A DNA stretch of 64,000 nt from Microthyrium microscopicum (GCA_010405405.1 MU004235.1:2178426-2242425), one strand, 5' to 3'. Shown: positions 1-11,439, counted from the stretch's first letter. Translations and numbers: made by a program. Notes: generated from the letters alone by a model not told the origin.

Positions 1-551
1 CGCGCCTGTCGACACCACCACTACCACAGTTGCTGCTTCCCAAGACGGCTGCGATGGTGCCTGTAAGCTTTCTCTTCCCACTATTTACAAATCACCTTTA
101 ACTAACTTTGACGAATAGTCCGTGGCGAACACCGCTCATGCGAGCGTGGCCGAGACCAAAAGCACGACGGTCGTCGGGAAGAGCGCAAGGGCGAGCGTGA
201 AATTGAGCACGGCCACATCGGAAAGGGAATTGATGATATCCTCCAAGGATCTCGGGATGCCCGCCAGGGAGCGAACCGCGAGTGCCGCACTGGTGGACGC
301 TGCTAGATGGAGAATAGGAGGACAGACGTTGAGAAAAATTGTACGATATGCTGCGAGTGAGAGCTGAACACATCATTAGCAAGCTGAGCGATAGTGTATA
401 AATCAAACCCTAAACGTTGTTTATTTCAATACTAAATTGTTTATAACATCACTTTGGAGTGCCCGAGATGGACAGGGGTTGGGTGAATGCTATGTCGAGT
501 TCTATATGGAGATTCATCATACATGCATAACTAGATAATTTGCGTTATGGC
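1..551. other. Unresolved left edge, possibly the 3' end of a cut gene
   Basis: Two opposing readings exist and neither is convincing. On the plus strand a Thr-rich frame (2-62) could splice over a GTAAGC...TAG intron (63-118) into a charged frame stopping at 304-306. On the minus strand a frame open from about 372 to its stop at 136-138 has better amino-acid composition, with an Ile/Leu/Val-rich end, but no ATG and no recognisable domain. Positions 400-551 are AT-rich 3' flank. I cannot assign a product. Confidence 0.25.
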
Positions 552-2199
552 TTAAACTATAGAGACAGAGTTATAACCACTATCTGACTCTCCATTGTCT
601 TTGTCCGAGTATTCCTCCTCCTCATCATCATCCGAGATCTCGATGACTCTATCTCTTATGGCTAAGAGACCCTTGGACTGCTGTTCACCACCAGGTGAAC
701 TGGATGCTGCCTGTTGTCTCTCTTGAAATGAGGGCGAATGCATCTGAGATCCAAATGGGCTAATCGATTGTGCCCAAGATTGGTTTAAACATGCCATTCT
801 AGTCCAAGACTGGGGTGACTCGACAACTGGGAATGCATAATTCGGCTCACATAAGCAGCAAGGAGCAGCATGGTACTGGATACTGTGAGTGGGTGGATGG
901 TATAGGCAGCTGTACTGGCCAGACGGTGCGATCGTCGAGCGCCGAAGACGATCGTTCTTCTTTTCTTCAATATAAACTTTCTGTTTCAACAGATCCTGAT
1001 ATTCATCCTGGCTGCGTCTTAGCTCTTCTTTCTTCCAATCGAGACTCTCATTCCGCTTAGTTCTTGATTGAAGAGCGCGAAGCTCGTCTCTCATGTGTCT
1101 CAATTCCAGTTCTTTTTGTACTTGGAGTACATTTGGCAGTGTCGAACGTCTTTCGTAGGCTTCTCTTGGCCAGGTTGGGCGATAAGAGCCACCATCTTGA
1201 TAATGCGATATATCGAAGCTGGTTGCCGCTCTGGGAGGAAGTTGCGGTCCTTGTAAGGGAAATGGAAATCCATAGTCTATACTGCTTGAACCAATTGACT
1301 GTTCAAGTGGCACAACACCCAAAAAGTCTTCGACTTCTTGAACAATTCGGCGGAGGAAGCCTATGGTGTCCTTATACTGCTCCCGCAAACTCAATTCATC
1401 TGTGACAATACTCATGTCCATTTGCCTCTCCATCTCCCTTAGTTCTTCATTACTAAGACCACCACGAACACTGCCAACGGGCCGAGGGACATCTTGTACC
1501 AATTCGCTCCTCCCATGAACTTTGAGTATATTCAAGCCGTAGGTGGGGCCCAAACTTCCCTCATTGTGGTAATGTTTAGTAGACACTGAACCGGGAGCTA
1601 TGTATTGCCGCAAGGATTGTAGGCATGGCTCAATTGCGTCTTCTGCTACTTCTTGTGTTCTATATCACGTCAGAAGTCGTACGATAGTGATTGTAGCAAT
1701 AACCTTACCCTACATGATTTTGGGTCCATCCCCTAGCGTCATACAAACGAAGTGATATGAGCTGAAGTAAAGTATCAAGCCCATGACGCTGAGCTTCTAG
1801 GTTCCATCGGAAGAACAGAAGTCGTCTTTTATATTTGAATTGCCACTTGACCAGAGCCTTGAAATCCTTGAGCTTGGCCTTTTTACCATGAGGTATACGC
1901 TGGAGTTCTTGTTTGATTGTCCGCTGAAGGCGATTCAGCGGTTGTAGTATCCTATCGCTCTGCTGAACTGCTTCGCTGATCAAGTCTTCATCACTCGAGG
2001 GCAAATCTACTGTGTCCTCAAGTATATGATGACCTTGTTGAAGAAGATTGCTGAACTCTTTGAGCTCTTCAGCCCAGAGTCTGACTTCAGAGGATGGAGA
2101 AGATATAACATCAGCGATGTTATGTAAGCTTTTCGCGGCTTTGAATCCCATCTTAGTGGCAGTGGCGGTTAGTTCAATGGTAGGGGGAGAATTCGCCAT
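552..2199 (-). CDS. STAND-N-like (HeLo-type helical) protein without NB-ARC, acidic C-terminus
   Basis: Two exons (2199-1709 and 1659-552) joined over a 49-nt intron with GTAAGG donor, CTGAC branch and ATATAG acceptor give a 532-residue protein. Residues 1-110 are an all-helical module with the look of the fungal N-terminal domain of STAND proteins (Helo-like family), which usually sits before an NB-ARC or NACHT domain in fungal incompatibility and innate-immunity proteins. No P-loop or repeat domain follows. Instead there is a Lys/Arg-rich stretch, a Gln/Glu/Arg coiled-coil-like region (about 350-410) and a C-terminal VIEISDDDEEEE run resembling a SUMO-interacting motif. The middle is disordered. 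Function unknown; an adaptor or signalling role is inference. Domain assignment is from pattern only. Confidence 0.75.
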
Positions 2200-2762
2200 C
2201 GTGGGCGACCGAAAGCAGTTGATTGAATTTCGAAATGAAGTCCCAATGACCGGAAGTATAGAATCAGGCTATAAAGGCAGGATCAGCAACAGAAGGCCGT
2301 GAAAGATTGGGGGTTGTGTTCGGGGACTGCTCTGTCTTTTGCCATGGCTGTAAAGCCACCAGGCTGAACATTAGCATGGCAAGATTTGTCTTGTCCTGGA
2401 GAAGGCATATATCAGGTAGATAACAACAATCCCTTGCTAACGCATCTAGAGCCTCACTTCTTTTGATATGCAAGAGCTGCATGTGTGTGAGGGGAAAATG
2501 CTTTGTTGTGGCCAATAGGGGTTAACTTGCCAATGAGGCAGATCGCACTGCATGACAGGAGGACAACAATGTTATGCAAGCCTCATTTCTAGCAAAGCAC
2601 TCCAGCGACTACAGCAATGAGCAATATAATGCTATGAACGCTAAATATGCTTCTTTCTATCGTGTTGTACACGCATCATAATCACATCTTCTAGTCGCTA
2701 CACATATCCCTACAACTACTATTTGTCAGTATGCATGCATACTACCTCGGAACTCAGATTTC
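2200..2762. other. Intergenic, upstream of STAND-N-like gene
   Basis: This is the promoter side of the gene ending at 2199 and the 3' flank of the Hel2 gene. Only short open frames without known similarity are present. Nothing else recognised. Confidence 0.6.
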
Positions 2763-5042
2763 TCAGCCGAATTTGAAGAGCGTCACTTTCTTGCCTTGTC
2801 GCCCCTGCTTCTTTCGTCCTTGCTGCGCATCATCCTCTTCCTCAGCCTCAGCCGTGGCCGTCGATGGACCCCAAGCCGCAGGTCCCGGAGACGCGTTCTG
2901 CACACGGCGCACACCTGCACCTGTATAACCAGGCGTAAAAGAAGGCAAAGTAGGCTTTGCCGCAGCGGGCAAGGCAGGAAATGCAGACGCATCGTTCCGC
3001 CCAGCAGGCCGAGCCGGCGCTGCCTTAGTAGACGATGGCGCCGCCGCAGATGAGCCCGCCCACGGTGTTGCTGATTGGCGACCTTTAGCTGGGCGTTGAA
3101 GACCAGATGATACTGGCAGTGAGGGAAAGAGAGAAGATGCTGCTGAAGATGAATTTTCTGGTGCGGCGGTTCCCCATGATGCGGTGCGAGAGGAACGGGA
3201 GCTTTGGGCGGTTGAAGATTTGAGACGTAAGACACGAGTACCACCGTGTGGTTCATCGACAACGCTGGATGCGCGGCTGGAAGAACCGGGCAGGAAGGGG
3301 TAGTCTTCGTTTATAGCTTTGTGGTCGTTCCAAGCTTTGAGCAAGGCTTGTTTCTTGGAATCAATTTCGAAGATGTCGGCGAGCTCTTTGACGAGTTTAC
3401 CTATATTGGCATTGGCTGATGGGCCGGTGGTGTCGAAGAGGATGAAAAAGGATTCTATGAGTTCGGCAGCGGTCTTGGAAGAGTTTTTGTAGGACGATAC
3501 ATTAGTGCGGAAGGTGTTGAGTTTTAATTGATCGCCTTTGACAAGATTGATGGCACGTTCGGTAACAGAGGCATGTTTTTGCTGTCGTTGCTCCTCTTCC
3601 CGAGTTGGTGGTGCGGTTGAGACAGCACTGGCGCTTGGTAGGGCCCTCGACATGTCTCCTAGAGCAGGGAATGCTGCACTGCGTGCTGCTGCTACATCAG
3701 CTGCTGATGGTCTAGCTGGTTGTGGTGTTGAACTAAGTTGGCCACCAAAGCTACGCCCAGTATGAGATTGGGCATTCTGGATAGCCATTTGTCTTTGAAA
3801 TGCAAGCTCATCTCGCCGCAGAGGCTGAGCGGATGATGCTGGTAGTGGTTCGGCATTTGGATCTCTTCCCCTTCCTCGTCCCCCTCCTCCTCGTTGTTGA
3901 TCATGGTTGCCCCTACCACCACGACCCCCTCGAGCAGGTTGATATCGCTCTCGAAGAGAGAAATCCGAAAGATCTACCCTCCGATGATCTTTCGTCAATC
4001 CATTAGGATGAGATTCTAGCTGATGCGCTCGAAGATCCATTTCCGACTCAAATACCACAAACTTCTTCTCTAGGCACTCTTGGTCAAGACATACGTAGTG
4101 ATCCTTCCTAAAGTGCTCCTCTAATGTGTCATAGTTAAGATAGTACTGAGGTCGTCCTGGGTTTAATCTGTCGCATATATGGCACTTTTCGTGTTTTTCG
4201 CGACAATGTGTATAAAGCTCGTCATCACTGTAAAAGTGCTGTCGACAGAAGCCGCACTTGGGATGTCCTCGGAAACCACTCTGATCTACTGTGCCCGGTT
4301 TATCATCTCCCTTCTCTTGATGCCTCTTCAGCTCTTCTTTTGTGTACAGTTCATGTTCATGCGTGAAAACCTTTTTGTTCCGGACACACAAGTCACACAT
4401 CGTCTTGTTATGCTTCTCTCTGACATGGCGATGCAAGTCTGGCCAACCGAGACAAGCTACATCGCATTCTGGATCCGGGCAATTATACCGAAGTAGTAAT
4501 AGTGTATCTTCTTGAATCTCTTTGCTTTCGTACTTGATCCCCAATGTGCTGTCCGTGAATGAAATGCTCGCATCGTCGAACTCCTGAAAGTTCTTTTCGT
4601 CGTTGGTGAAGATGACAAAGTCCCAGTCAGTCTGACAAAGTTAGTTACAGCTAATTTGACCCGTATAATAACTTACCCTACAGTGCGCACACGCTTTGTT
4701 CTTGTATAATGCTCGCATTCGCAAACTACAAATGTGACATGTTCGGTGATTGCAGGGCGCAATGGCTGTGTGAATGACGGGCGAAGCGCAGATGAAGCAG
4801 ACTTCACCATCAGCGTCTTCCTCCTGAGTTTCGCTCGCTTCCTTTCCGTTCGATTGCGTTTGCGGTATCTTAGATATGCCGTTCGATTGTTGAGCTAGGG
4901 TAGGAGCCGGTTGACGGTGGTTCGATATTTGGCCTCCTCGCTGGTTTCCTGGTGACCGGCCTCCTCTAGGGGCTCGACCACCGCGTCCACGGCCACGGTT
5001 ACCACGTCGTGGTGGTGTACTTGGAGGAGCTGGATCAGACAT
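2763..5042 (-). CDS. HEL2: RING-type E3 ubiquitin ligase Hel2/ZNF598
   Basis: Two exons (5042-4677, 4631-2763) with a 45-nt intron (GTAAGT...CAG) encode 744 residues. Hel2 senses collided ribosomes and ubiquitinates small-subunit proteins to trigger ribosome-associated quality control in the cytosol. Visible features: an Arg/Gly-rich N-terminus (10-40); a RING finger at 82-121 (CFIC, C97, H99, CHIC, CAHC); then a run of C2H2-like fingers typical of the family; then a long disordered tail ending in a basic KKVTLFKFG motif. The RING is split by the intron just after its last Cys. I chose the MSDP start; an in-frame ATG at 5117 would add 25 Pro/Ser-rich residues. Yeast Hel2 is of similar size. 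Confidence 0.93.
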
Positions 5043-5773
5043 GGTCTCAGTTTGAATTGTGGCGGAGAGATGCACGGAGGTTGATATTGGTGGTGGTGGT
5101 GGTGAGCTGGTGCCCAAGGGCCTCGGTTTTCGGGTTCTTTGATGTTGAGCTGGCGGGATGAGGGTGATAGAGTACTCAAGATATAAAGTGTATTAGATAA
5201 TCGAGACGCAGGTGATGTTCGAGCGCTGTGTGGGAAGTTGGGATCTCTAAAGGAACGAACTCAGGGCAGCTTCCGATCTTCAGAGTGGCGTGGTGGGGGA
5301 CTGTGGCCGTGCTGACATATCGTTTTTTTCACAGAAATCAAGTCACAAACGAGCATATTCCACAACATATGGCAATGACGGTCTTTCCGAGTAAACACAG
5401 TCATTAGTCGGTCCTATTTGGGGCATTCACGGTGTAGTCAAGTCATCATATTGTCACCACTGGCCCAATATGGTCATGGACCAGTCATTCCACTCCAAGC
5501 CACAATCGCCAGCAAAAGCCTACAGGTGTGAGATTACCCCTTCAGTAGATATTGCAGCTGTGCTCCATCATGATGATCTCGAAGCATCACTAGCTTCAAG
5601 TATATATGAGATTGGGAAGGCGTCAAGCCGTAGCCTGATCCATGCATTGCTACAAACTCAAGAGTATTGACTCTATGCCATTTGCCCAAAGACAAGCAAA
5701 CCCATAGCCAGAATATACGCCGGAAGCCAGCACACCTTGATTGCTTTTCATTCTCGTCCCTCCATCATGACAT
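5043..5773. other. Intergenic, HEL2 promoter and RPL38 3' flank
   Basis: Both flanking genes are on the minus strand. A 66-codon plus-strand frame at 5470-5670 has no family features and I do not call it. Nothing else seen. Confidence 0.6.
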
Positions 5774-6235
5774 CTATGCCGACCGCTTGCCCTTCTGGTT
5801 CTTCTTTCCTACTTCGGTGATGGTCAAGACTGTTGCGCCCCGTTAGTGACATGTCCTTGTAGCCAGTGACCGATTTATCTCGTCGATTGTTCTCGCCGGA
5901 AGGTGTAGGGAACGTACCCGGCGGTAGACTTTGCTTCAGCTTATCTGCCTTCTCGCTGTCCTTAATGGTGAGAGTATAGAGGTACTTTTTGCATCGGACC
6001 TTGAACTTGGTCGCGTTGGTCTTGGTGCTCTTCTTGATTTTGGCCGCTGCGAGTCCAACATGTTAGCGTCGTGGACAAATGACCTGTCATGCTGCCCGGT
6101 CACCACTGCACAGGAGCGCAATGAAGCATGTGGGGATATTTTTCAAGCACAAAGTGAGGAAGAGCACTTACAGCTGGCGTCCTCTCGACGGCAGATCTCG
6201 AGGAAATTCTTGATGTCTGAAACTTCCTGTGGCAT
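5774..6235 (-). CDS. RPL38: 60S ribosomal protein eL38
   Basis: Three exons (6235-6172, 6046-5918, 5829-5774) with introns of 125 and 88 nt encode 82 residues. eL38 is a small structural protein of the large ribosomal subunit. The start [19 protein letters not shown], the central [17 protein letters not shown] and [11 protein letters not shown] all match the family. The C-terminus has a short Lys-rich extension ([10 protein letters not shown]) beyond the usual length of about 70-78. Both introns have standard GT/AG ends, and intron 1 has a CTAAC branch. I looked for C/D snoRNA boxes in the introns and found none. The early intron is common in fungal ribosomal-protein genes. Confidence 0.97.
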
Positions 6236-6750
6236 TTTGGCGACTTGAAGGGAAGTTATAGGGTAGGAGAGTGGAGGAGTGAAGATTTCGGTTGCATCTG
6301 AGAATGTTCAATGGTTTGGAATTTGGAGGTTTGCCTGTGGGTGTGGCGTCTGTTCGTGGCTGGTGGACAAGGCCCGAGCTTTTGTGGCGTCGAATTTCAA
6401 ATCTGGAAGTTGCGACTTGAGAATCCAGAATCGTTCTTTCTCTTGAGGAATTTAGTACGCAGTCTATCGAACCTTAATTCAACTACTTCAAGAGTAACAG
6501 CGTGTGGTTATACTTCTCTAACCTATATATTCACTACTAAACGGGCCTCAACTAATACCTACTCTATCCTGTTACGCCGCAGCGTCATCTGAGGATCAGG
6601 CAACAAGATCGTCAACTTGCTTAAATCAACGACACTTGTTCTCCTACCGATGACCTTACATCTTTGTTACTCTACATAGAAATCAATTTCCTACAGTGAT
6701 CAAAAGAACATAGTTTGTAGCAACTTCAGCTTCTCCCTTGCACCTACAAA
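6236..6750. promoter_or_regulatory. Divergent promoter region between RPL38 and the small membrane-protein gene
   Basis: The two start codons point away from each other, so this 515-bp stretch must carry both promoters. It contains CT-rich tracts just before the plus-strand ATG. No specific factor site was recognised. Confidence 0.5.
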
Positions 6751-7162
6751 ATGCCCACTCCAATTGACCGCGCTTTACAATCCAAGGTTAGCTACATCTG
6801 CCACACATCATGTCTCTACCTAACTTTGGCCAGTCTGCAGTACTAGCCTTTGCCGGCGTCATTACTGCAGCTTCAGCATGGATGATATGGGGAGGCGATA
6901 TGTTCCCACAAGAAAGTGATCCCACTGGAGGTATGTTTATACTGGACAGCTTGCATGCAATCCACCAGTGACTAATAACGAGATAGATCCAGAAACATGG
7001 TCCTATGAGGAACTCAATCGATGGTTGAGAAAAGTAGGACCCACAGCCGACGTTCAGACGTAGATCATTACTGATGCATCACAGAGAAGTCTACTACCAA
7101 GCTCATCAGCCACCAAGCAGGACTTATTAGAGCGTGTCAAATCAAACATGCGCTCTCCCTAG
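6751..7162 (+). CDS. Small single-pass protein with an Ish1-like C-terminal motif
   Basis: Four exons (6751-6786, 6834-6930, 6987-7033, 7085-7162) encode 85 residues. Introns are 47, 56 and 51 nt with AG acceptors; the last begins GTAGGA and is needed, since reading through stops early. Residues 13-32 form one hydrophobic segment preceded by a short N-terminus, which suggests a small membrane or mitochondrial protein. The C-terminal part (WSYEELNRWL, then LLPSSSATKQDLLERVK) resembles the Ish1/HeH-type helix-extension-helix motif, in which a WL-containing helix is followed by a P..ATK..LL helix. Function unknown. It lies tail-to-tail with the P450 gene, about 40 bp away. Confidence 0.72.
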
Positions 7163-7199
7163 AAAATTTGGTGTAGGGCATCAATAAATTCTCTTCAAT

Positions 7200-9206
7200 C
7201 TATTTGCCAACATCTCCAAACATCTCGTCTCCCCGTTTACATATCCGCACCTTAATGGGCTTACTCCGCAATTGAAGCGTGATGACTGTGCCCATTTCAT
7301 CTCTCATCTTCCGCCGTGCTTCTCCTTCTGCTTTTTCCCATAAACCCCTTTTACTGTCCTTATCCATGCTAATTAAATCCGTCTCGCCTGCCCAATCATC
7401 TACAGCGAGTTCTACGCTCACGCTGCGGAATATCACTGCTAGCGCAGCAAGTATTTCGACCTGCGCGAAACGCCGGCCCAAACATGCTCGTGCACCTTCA
7501 CTGAACGGTATATATGCGCCTCTTGATGGCCGGAATAATGTCGCTGCTGTATCTGGTGAGCTATCAATGCCCAATCCATCAGCACTGAGCGCGCTGAATG
7601 CTGCGTCCGTTCCAGGACTGTCCTCGCGCCCGTGCTTTGCGTTGAACCAGCGCTCCGGTCGGAAATCTGCCAAATCTGTGCCACTAGGAGTGTCATCACG
7701 GCGCTCATGTGGCCAAAAGCGTGGATTGCGCTGCACTGCTGTTGCTACGAGTGCTACAGCTGCGTCCGCCGGCACAGTAAAGTTCGCACCATGGACAATG
7801 AGTGGCTGTGGAGCGCGAGTGGATTTCGGAATTGCGGTAATCGGTGGAATGAGACGGAGTTCTTCGTTCATAACAGCGCCTGCATGACCGGCAAATAATT
7901 TGGGGAGGTCGGTATCGTAGTCCCAATTTGCGGGTTCGCGATCGCCAAATATGGAGTCGAGGTCTGCTTGAAGGGCGCGTTGAAGGGATGGACGCATGGC
8001 GAGGTAAAGCATAGAGAAGTGGATGGTATTAGCGGCGGTTTCGTGGCCGGCGAGGAAGAGGACGAAGGAGTTGCCTAGGATTTCGTCTTTGGTAAGACCA
8101 AGGTCTGCGGTAGGTTTGCTTGTGGGAGCAGTTGTCGTATTGAGTTTAAGAGAGGCGGCGGAGGTGCGAATCATGGCGCCCATTAGGTCCATACCTTCGT
8201 CTTCGGGGTTTTTACTTTGTTCGATTTCGGTCTTTTTGCGCTCATAGATGTCGTTCATGTACTTGCCCCATTCTATAAAGGATTTGGAGGCGTCTTGGAG
8301 GTAAGCTATAGGAGCAATTCCTAGCGTTGTTAGAATCAATATTTCTCTTTGAGAAGCTAACTTACTTAGAAACCATTCCGGCAGAATGATCAACGCTATC
8401 AATCGCAAAAGCAGTGTTTCCAAACTCGTCACGTAGCTCATCTTGTGGCCTGTGGGTATTTCTGTAGCACTCATTGATCCCTCCTTTGCGTCCTGGGAGC
8501 GACCAGGCCAGTCGCATCTTACGTCGAAACCAGCTCGACTTATGACGTATAGACTGAGGCGCATTGTATCATGACTGAGTTCATCAATTAAGCTCGCCCA
8601 GCTCTTCTTAGGTTCTTTCTGCTCCTTCTGCTGCTTCTCGCTCAAGTCTTTCCAATGCTTCAGCATTTCACCTGCTTGGAAGATAGACTCGGTCCATACA
8701 ACCTTGTTGTTCTTTTCGCCAAATGGTGGAACCGTACTCTTGCGATGCCTGCGCCAGGTCGAGCCCTCGGTTGTCACAACGTTCTTTCCATAAATATCAA
8801 TGCCCTGGTACATCTCAATGGGCTTGGGAAAGTCATTTCGACGTGTGCAGATCTGGTTGATGACGCTCGGATCAGCCGTCATCAACCCAATTTTCCTTGG
8901 AGTGACGAGCAGAAAAGTGTCGGCATCCAGCTCTTGGAATGGCATATAGTTTTCTTTCCAGGGCCACTCAGGATGTATGAGATCGTACCACAGCCCGCGC
9001 CACCCTTGCGGCAGGATTTTATTGAGCAAGGGCAAAACCATGGTGGAGATCAAAATCCATTGTTGATCGTAGAAGTATGCAGGACATATTATGTACTTGA
9101 AGCCGCTGGCGCGAGCAGCCTTGATGTTCGCCCAGAACGATAATATAGCACGGATAGGAAAGTATAGGAGAGCGACGAGGACGAGGTTGATGAGGGAGAA
9201 GTTCAT
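7200..9206 (-). CDS. Cytochrome P450 monooxygenase
   Basis: Two exons (9206-8366, 8320-7200) give 653 residues, longer than the usual 500-550. A Leu-rich N-terminal segment (about 5-25) should anchor it to the ER membrane. Signature motifs are present: AGHETA in the I helix (about 370-375), EELR (433-436), and FSEGARACLG with the haem-ligand Cys at 560. It oxidises a small organic substrate with a reductase partner; the substrate cannot be told. The 45-nt intron (8321-8365, GTAAGT, CTAAC branch) contains no stop and keeps frame, so retention would add 15 residues. The start at 9206 is chosen because the membrane anchor begins there; an upstream in-frame ATG at 9332 is less likely. Acidic insertions near 510-540 explain part of the extra length. 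Confidence 0.9.
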   Translation of the reverse strand: MNFSLINLVLVALLYFPIRAILSFWANIKAARASGFKYIICPAYFYDQQWILISTMVLPLLNKILPQGWRGLWYDLIHPEWPWKENYMPFQELDADTFLLVTPRKIGLMTADPSVINQICTRRNDFPKPIEMYQGIDIYGKNVVTTEGSTWRRHRKSTVPPFGEKNNKVVWTESIFQAGEMLKHWKDLSEKQQKEQKEPKKSWASLIDELSHDTMRLSLYVISRAGFDVRCDWPGRSQDAKEGSMSATEIPTGHKMSYVTSLETLLLRLIALIILPEWFLSKLASQREILILTTLGIAPIAYLQDASKSFIEWGKYMNDIYERKKTEIEQSKNPEDEGMDLMGAMIRTSAASLKLNTTTAPTSKPTADLGLTKDEILGNSFVLFLAGHETAANTIHFSMLYLAMRPSLQRALQADLDSIFGDREPANWDYDTDLPKLFAGHAGAVMNEELRLIPPITAIPKSTRAPQPLIVHGANFTVPADAAVALVATAVQRNPRFWPHERRDDTPSGTDLADFRPERWFNAKHGREDSPGTDAAFSALSADGLGIDSSPDTAATLFRPSRGAYIPFSEGARACLGRRFAQVEILAALAVIFRSVSVELAVDDWAGETDLISMDKDSKRGLWEKAEGEARRKMRDEMGTVITLQLRSKPIKVRICKRGDEMFGDVGK

Positions 9207-10092
9207 TTCAGCAACTGGCGCGATCTGGGCGCTCACGATGCTTGAGGAGGATAGAGGGCGAAGGAGACGAAAGGAAGGAGGGACATTCACGCAGGCCTGG
9301 AAGTGACCGGGACGAGTTTTGAAGATGGACACAGGAGGATTCGGATCATGATGTTTCCCGCACTAGATCAGATGGCTAAAAGCGGTAATGGAGACAGCTG
9401 GAGGTGAGCGCGTGTGTTTAGGGAGATTGCTTTCGGATGAAGCTCTACCCGTCGCAGATGCACTGGTGGCGCCGAAATGTAGGGCCTTTACTGGCCGAGC
9501 GAGCTGGAATGCGTCAGGGCCAAGCGAGGTCAAGTTGTAAAGACATGATTTACAGATGATAAATTTAAATGGAGCTGATTCAAAGCTGCAAGATAGGCAT
9601 TTATTATCTGATGTTGTTGTAGGATGCCATAGTCCAGACAAATTGAAAGAGGTCGAAAAGTAGGAGGCTCTGCTGACTTTGCAGCGCCGCCTTGCGCCGC
9701 CTTTCTTCCCCATATCAACTTCACCAATCATGTCCCATCTGTTGGCTCCTATCAAACTACTAGGAGGTATTTATATCTTACTCTCCCCCTTGTCCTACTT
9801 TGTATACGCTCCAAACTTTTCCCATCTAAAGTCGCATAGTACTGTAGTTTGTAAATGACTCAATATCTAGAGGATCCCCACCAAGGCCTAATTGTCCGCG
9901 GAAATATGGACAATTGTCACGAACTTTGTGCAGAGCGACTAAGAATATTTCATTCCTCTGTCACTTGTCCTTATCAAAATGTCCCTGGGACATGAAGATG
10001 TCATTATATTCCACATTAACTATTGCACTCCAATCAAATTACCACGTTAACTCTCTGTATACGCCAGTGCCACCTCCAGTCCATGAAGGATA
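9207..10092. other. Intergenic, P450 promoter
   Basis: A minus-strand frame at 9363-9755 (130 codons, two CxxC pairs) has no family match and poor composition, and I do not call it. The rest is AT-rich with no recognised element. Confidence 0.5.
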
Positions 10093-11439
10093 CTAGTACC
10101 AACCATTTCTTTCACCTTGCTTCGGCGGACGATAAGCCTTACGTGCCGGGAAATGTTGAAAATCTTCAGGGCGGAGCGCCTCCATATCGATCTCCTCCCT
10201 TGCCTCCAGTGGCATTTTTGTTATGGACACGCTGTTCGCTTTGAGACCTGGAGAGTTCAGCTGCTTCAGGCTGTTTACCTCGCTCCAGTTATCCGTCCCC
10301 TCGCCAATGCTGTCGAGTTCCAGCGCTCTCCTTTTGTTGCTGCTTGGCCAGGACCATCCGGCACTGTTGATCGACTCGTTGCGCGAGTTGAACGATGAGG
10401 ACATATGTCTAACCAGCGGTCGCAGTGTTGCTAAAGATCCGGCGATGATTCCAAGGCCAGGCTCGATACAGGACCAAACCATGACTGAGTGTACTTGAGC
10501 TGCAATGTGTTAGTGAGAAAGAGGCAAAGGGGGAGCATGCCATACCAAAGAACGCATATCCGGGCTCTGCAAGATTCGCGAGGAATTTGAACCGTATCAT
10601 GGATACAATGCCGCCACTAGACAAATGTTACACTCTGAAATTCTCTTTACTTTGAGGATACATACACTGCAGCCAACGCCAGTATGAAGCCAACAATAAT
10701 TTTGTCTTTGGTTTTGATTTGAGATGGCCTTAACATGAAAAAGGGCAGAATGAAGAAGGTGACGTCCGTCAATGTCGAGGTGGCAGCATGTGTATAGTTC
10801 ATGATCAAAAGTGATAGTTTGCTGACACATTGCCCAGCTAGTTTCATCTGGAAGAAGCTGATTGCGGACGGAAAATAGCCGCACTGGAAGATAGTATAGA
10901 AAAGATACGGTACTCCGTAAGCGGTGGATAGCGTCATGGCCGCGTATATTGTCTTTCTACACGCCGGCTGTATCGTAACTCGTAGAAAGAAGATGCCGAG
11001 TGATATTTTGAGCATCAACATTGTGAGTATGTAAAACACCTCTATGAGTATAACGGCCTAAAATTGTATTAGTCGTGTACTTCCAGCCATGATCGGGCTG
11101 TTTCTCACATTAACGGCGTCGTTCAATTGCGATCTTGTCAACGAATTGAGCTCAGAGACTATGGAACTAGCCCAAAGGGATGTGGCACAGTATACTGTAA
11201 AAAAAGCCTTCGAACAAGTTAGTTGTAAGTTATATGTCGCCAACGAGGGCCATCGAGCATTTGCTTACGAGTGTAATGAGCAGTGTCGTATCATCCCAGC
11301 CGAATGATTTTGTAATCATAATCCGAGAACACATACGCAAAGTCACAGCAATACAAGCCACCCCTAGAAACACTGAAATCAATATCTGATCAGGTTTTAG
11401 GTTTGGAACTTTCTGTATAGCAAAAGATGCCTCAGCCAT
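10093..11439 (-). CDS. Fungal rhodopsin-domain (Fung_rhodopsin) seven-helix membrane protein
   Basis: Five exons (11439-11269, 11207-11109, 11057-10666, 10616-10546, 10499-10093) give 379 residues. The helix/loop pattern is typical of the large fungal family often called integral membrane protein or PTH11-like: TLRMCSRIMITKSFGWDD after helix 1, EVFYILTMLMLKISLGIFFLR at helix 3, and VWSCIEPGLGIIAGSLATLRPL at helix 7. Some members of related families sense surface cues, but most have unknown ligands. The C-terminal tail (about 120 residues) is hydrophilic and Ser-rich. Introns 2-4 are clear. Intron 1 (11208-11268) needs an AAG acceptor to keep frame into helix 2 (AFFTVYCATSL), so that junction is the least certain. 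Confidence 0.85.

Noticed and set aside
9363-9755. 130-codon minus-strand frame with two CxxC pairs
   Set aside because: The cysteine spacing fits no zinc family I know, composition is poor, and it lies in the P450 promoter.
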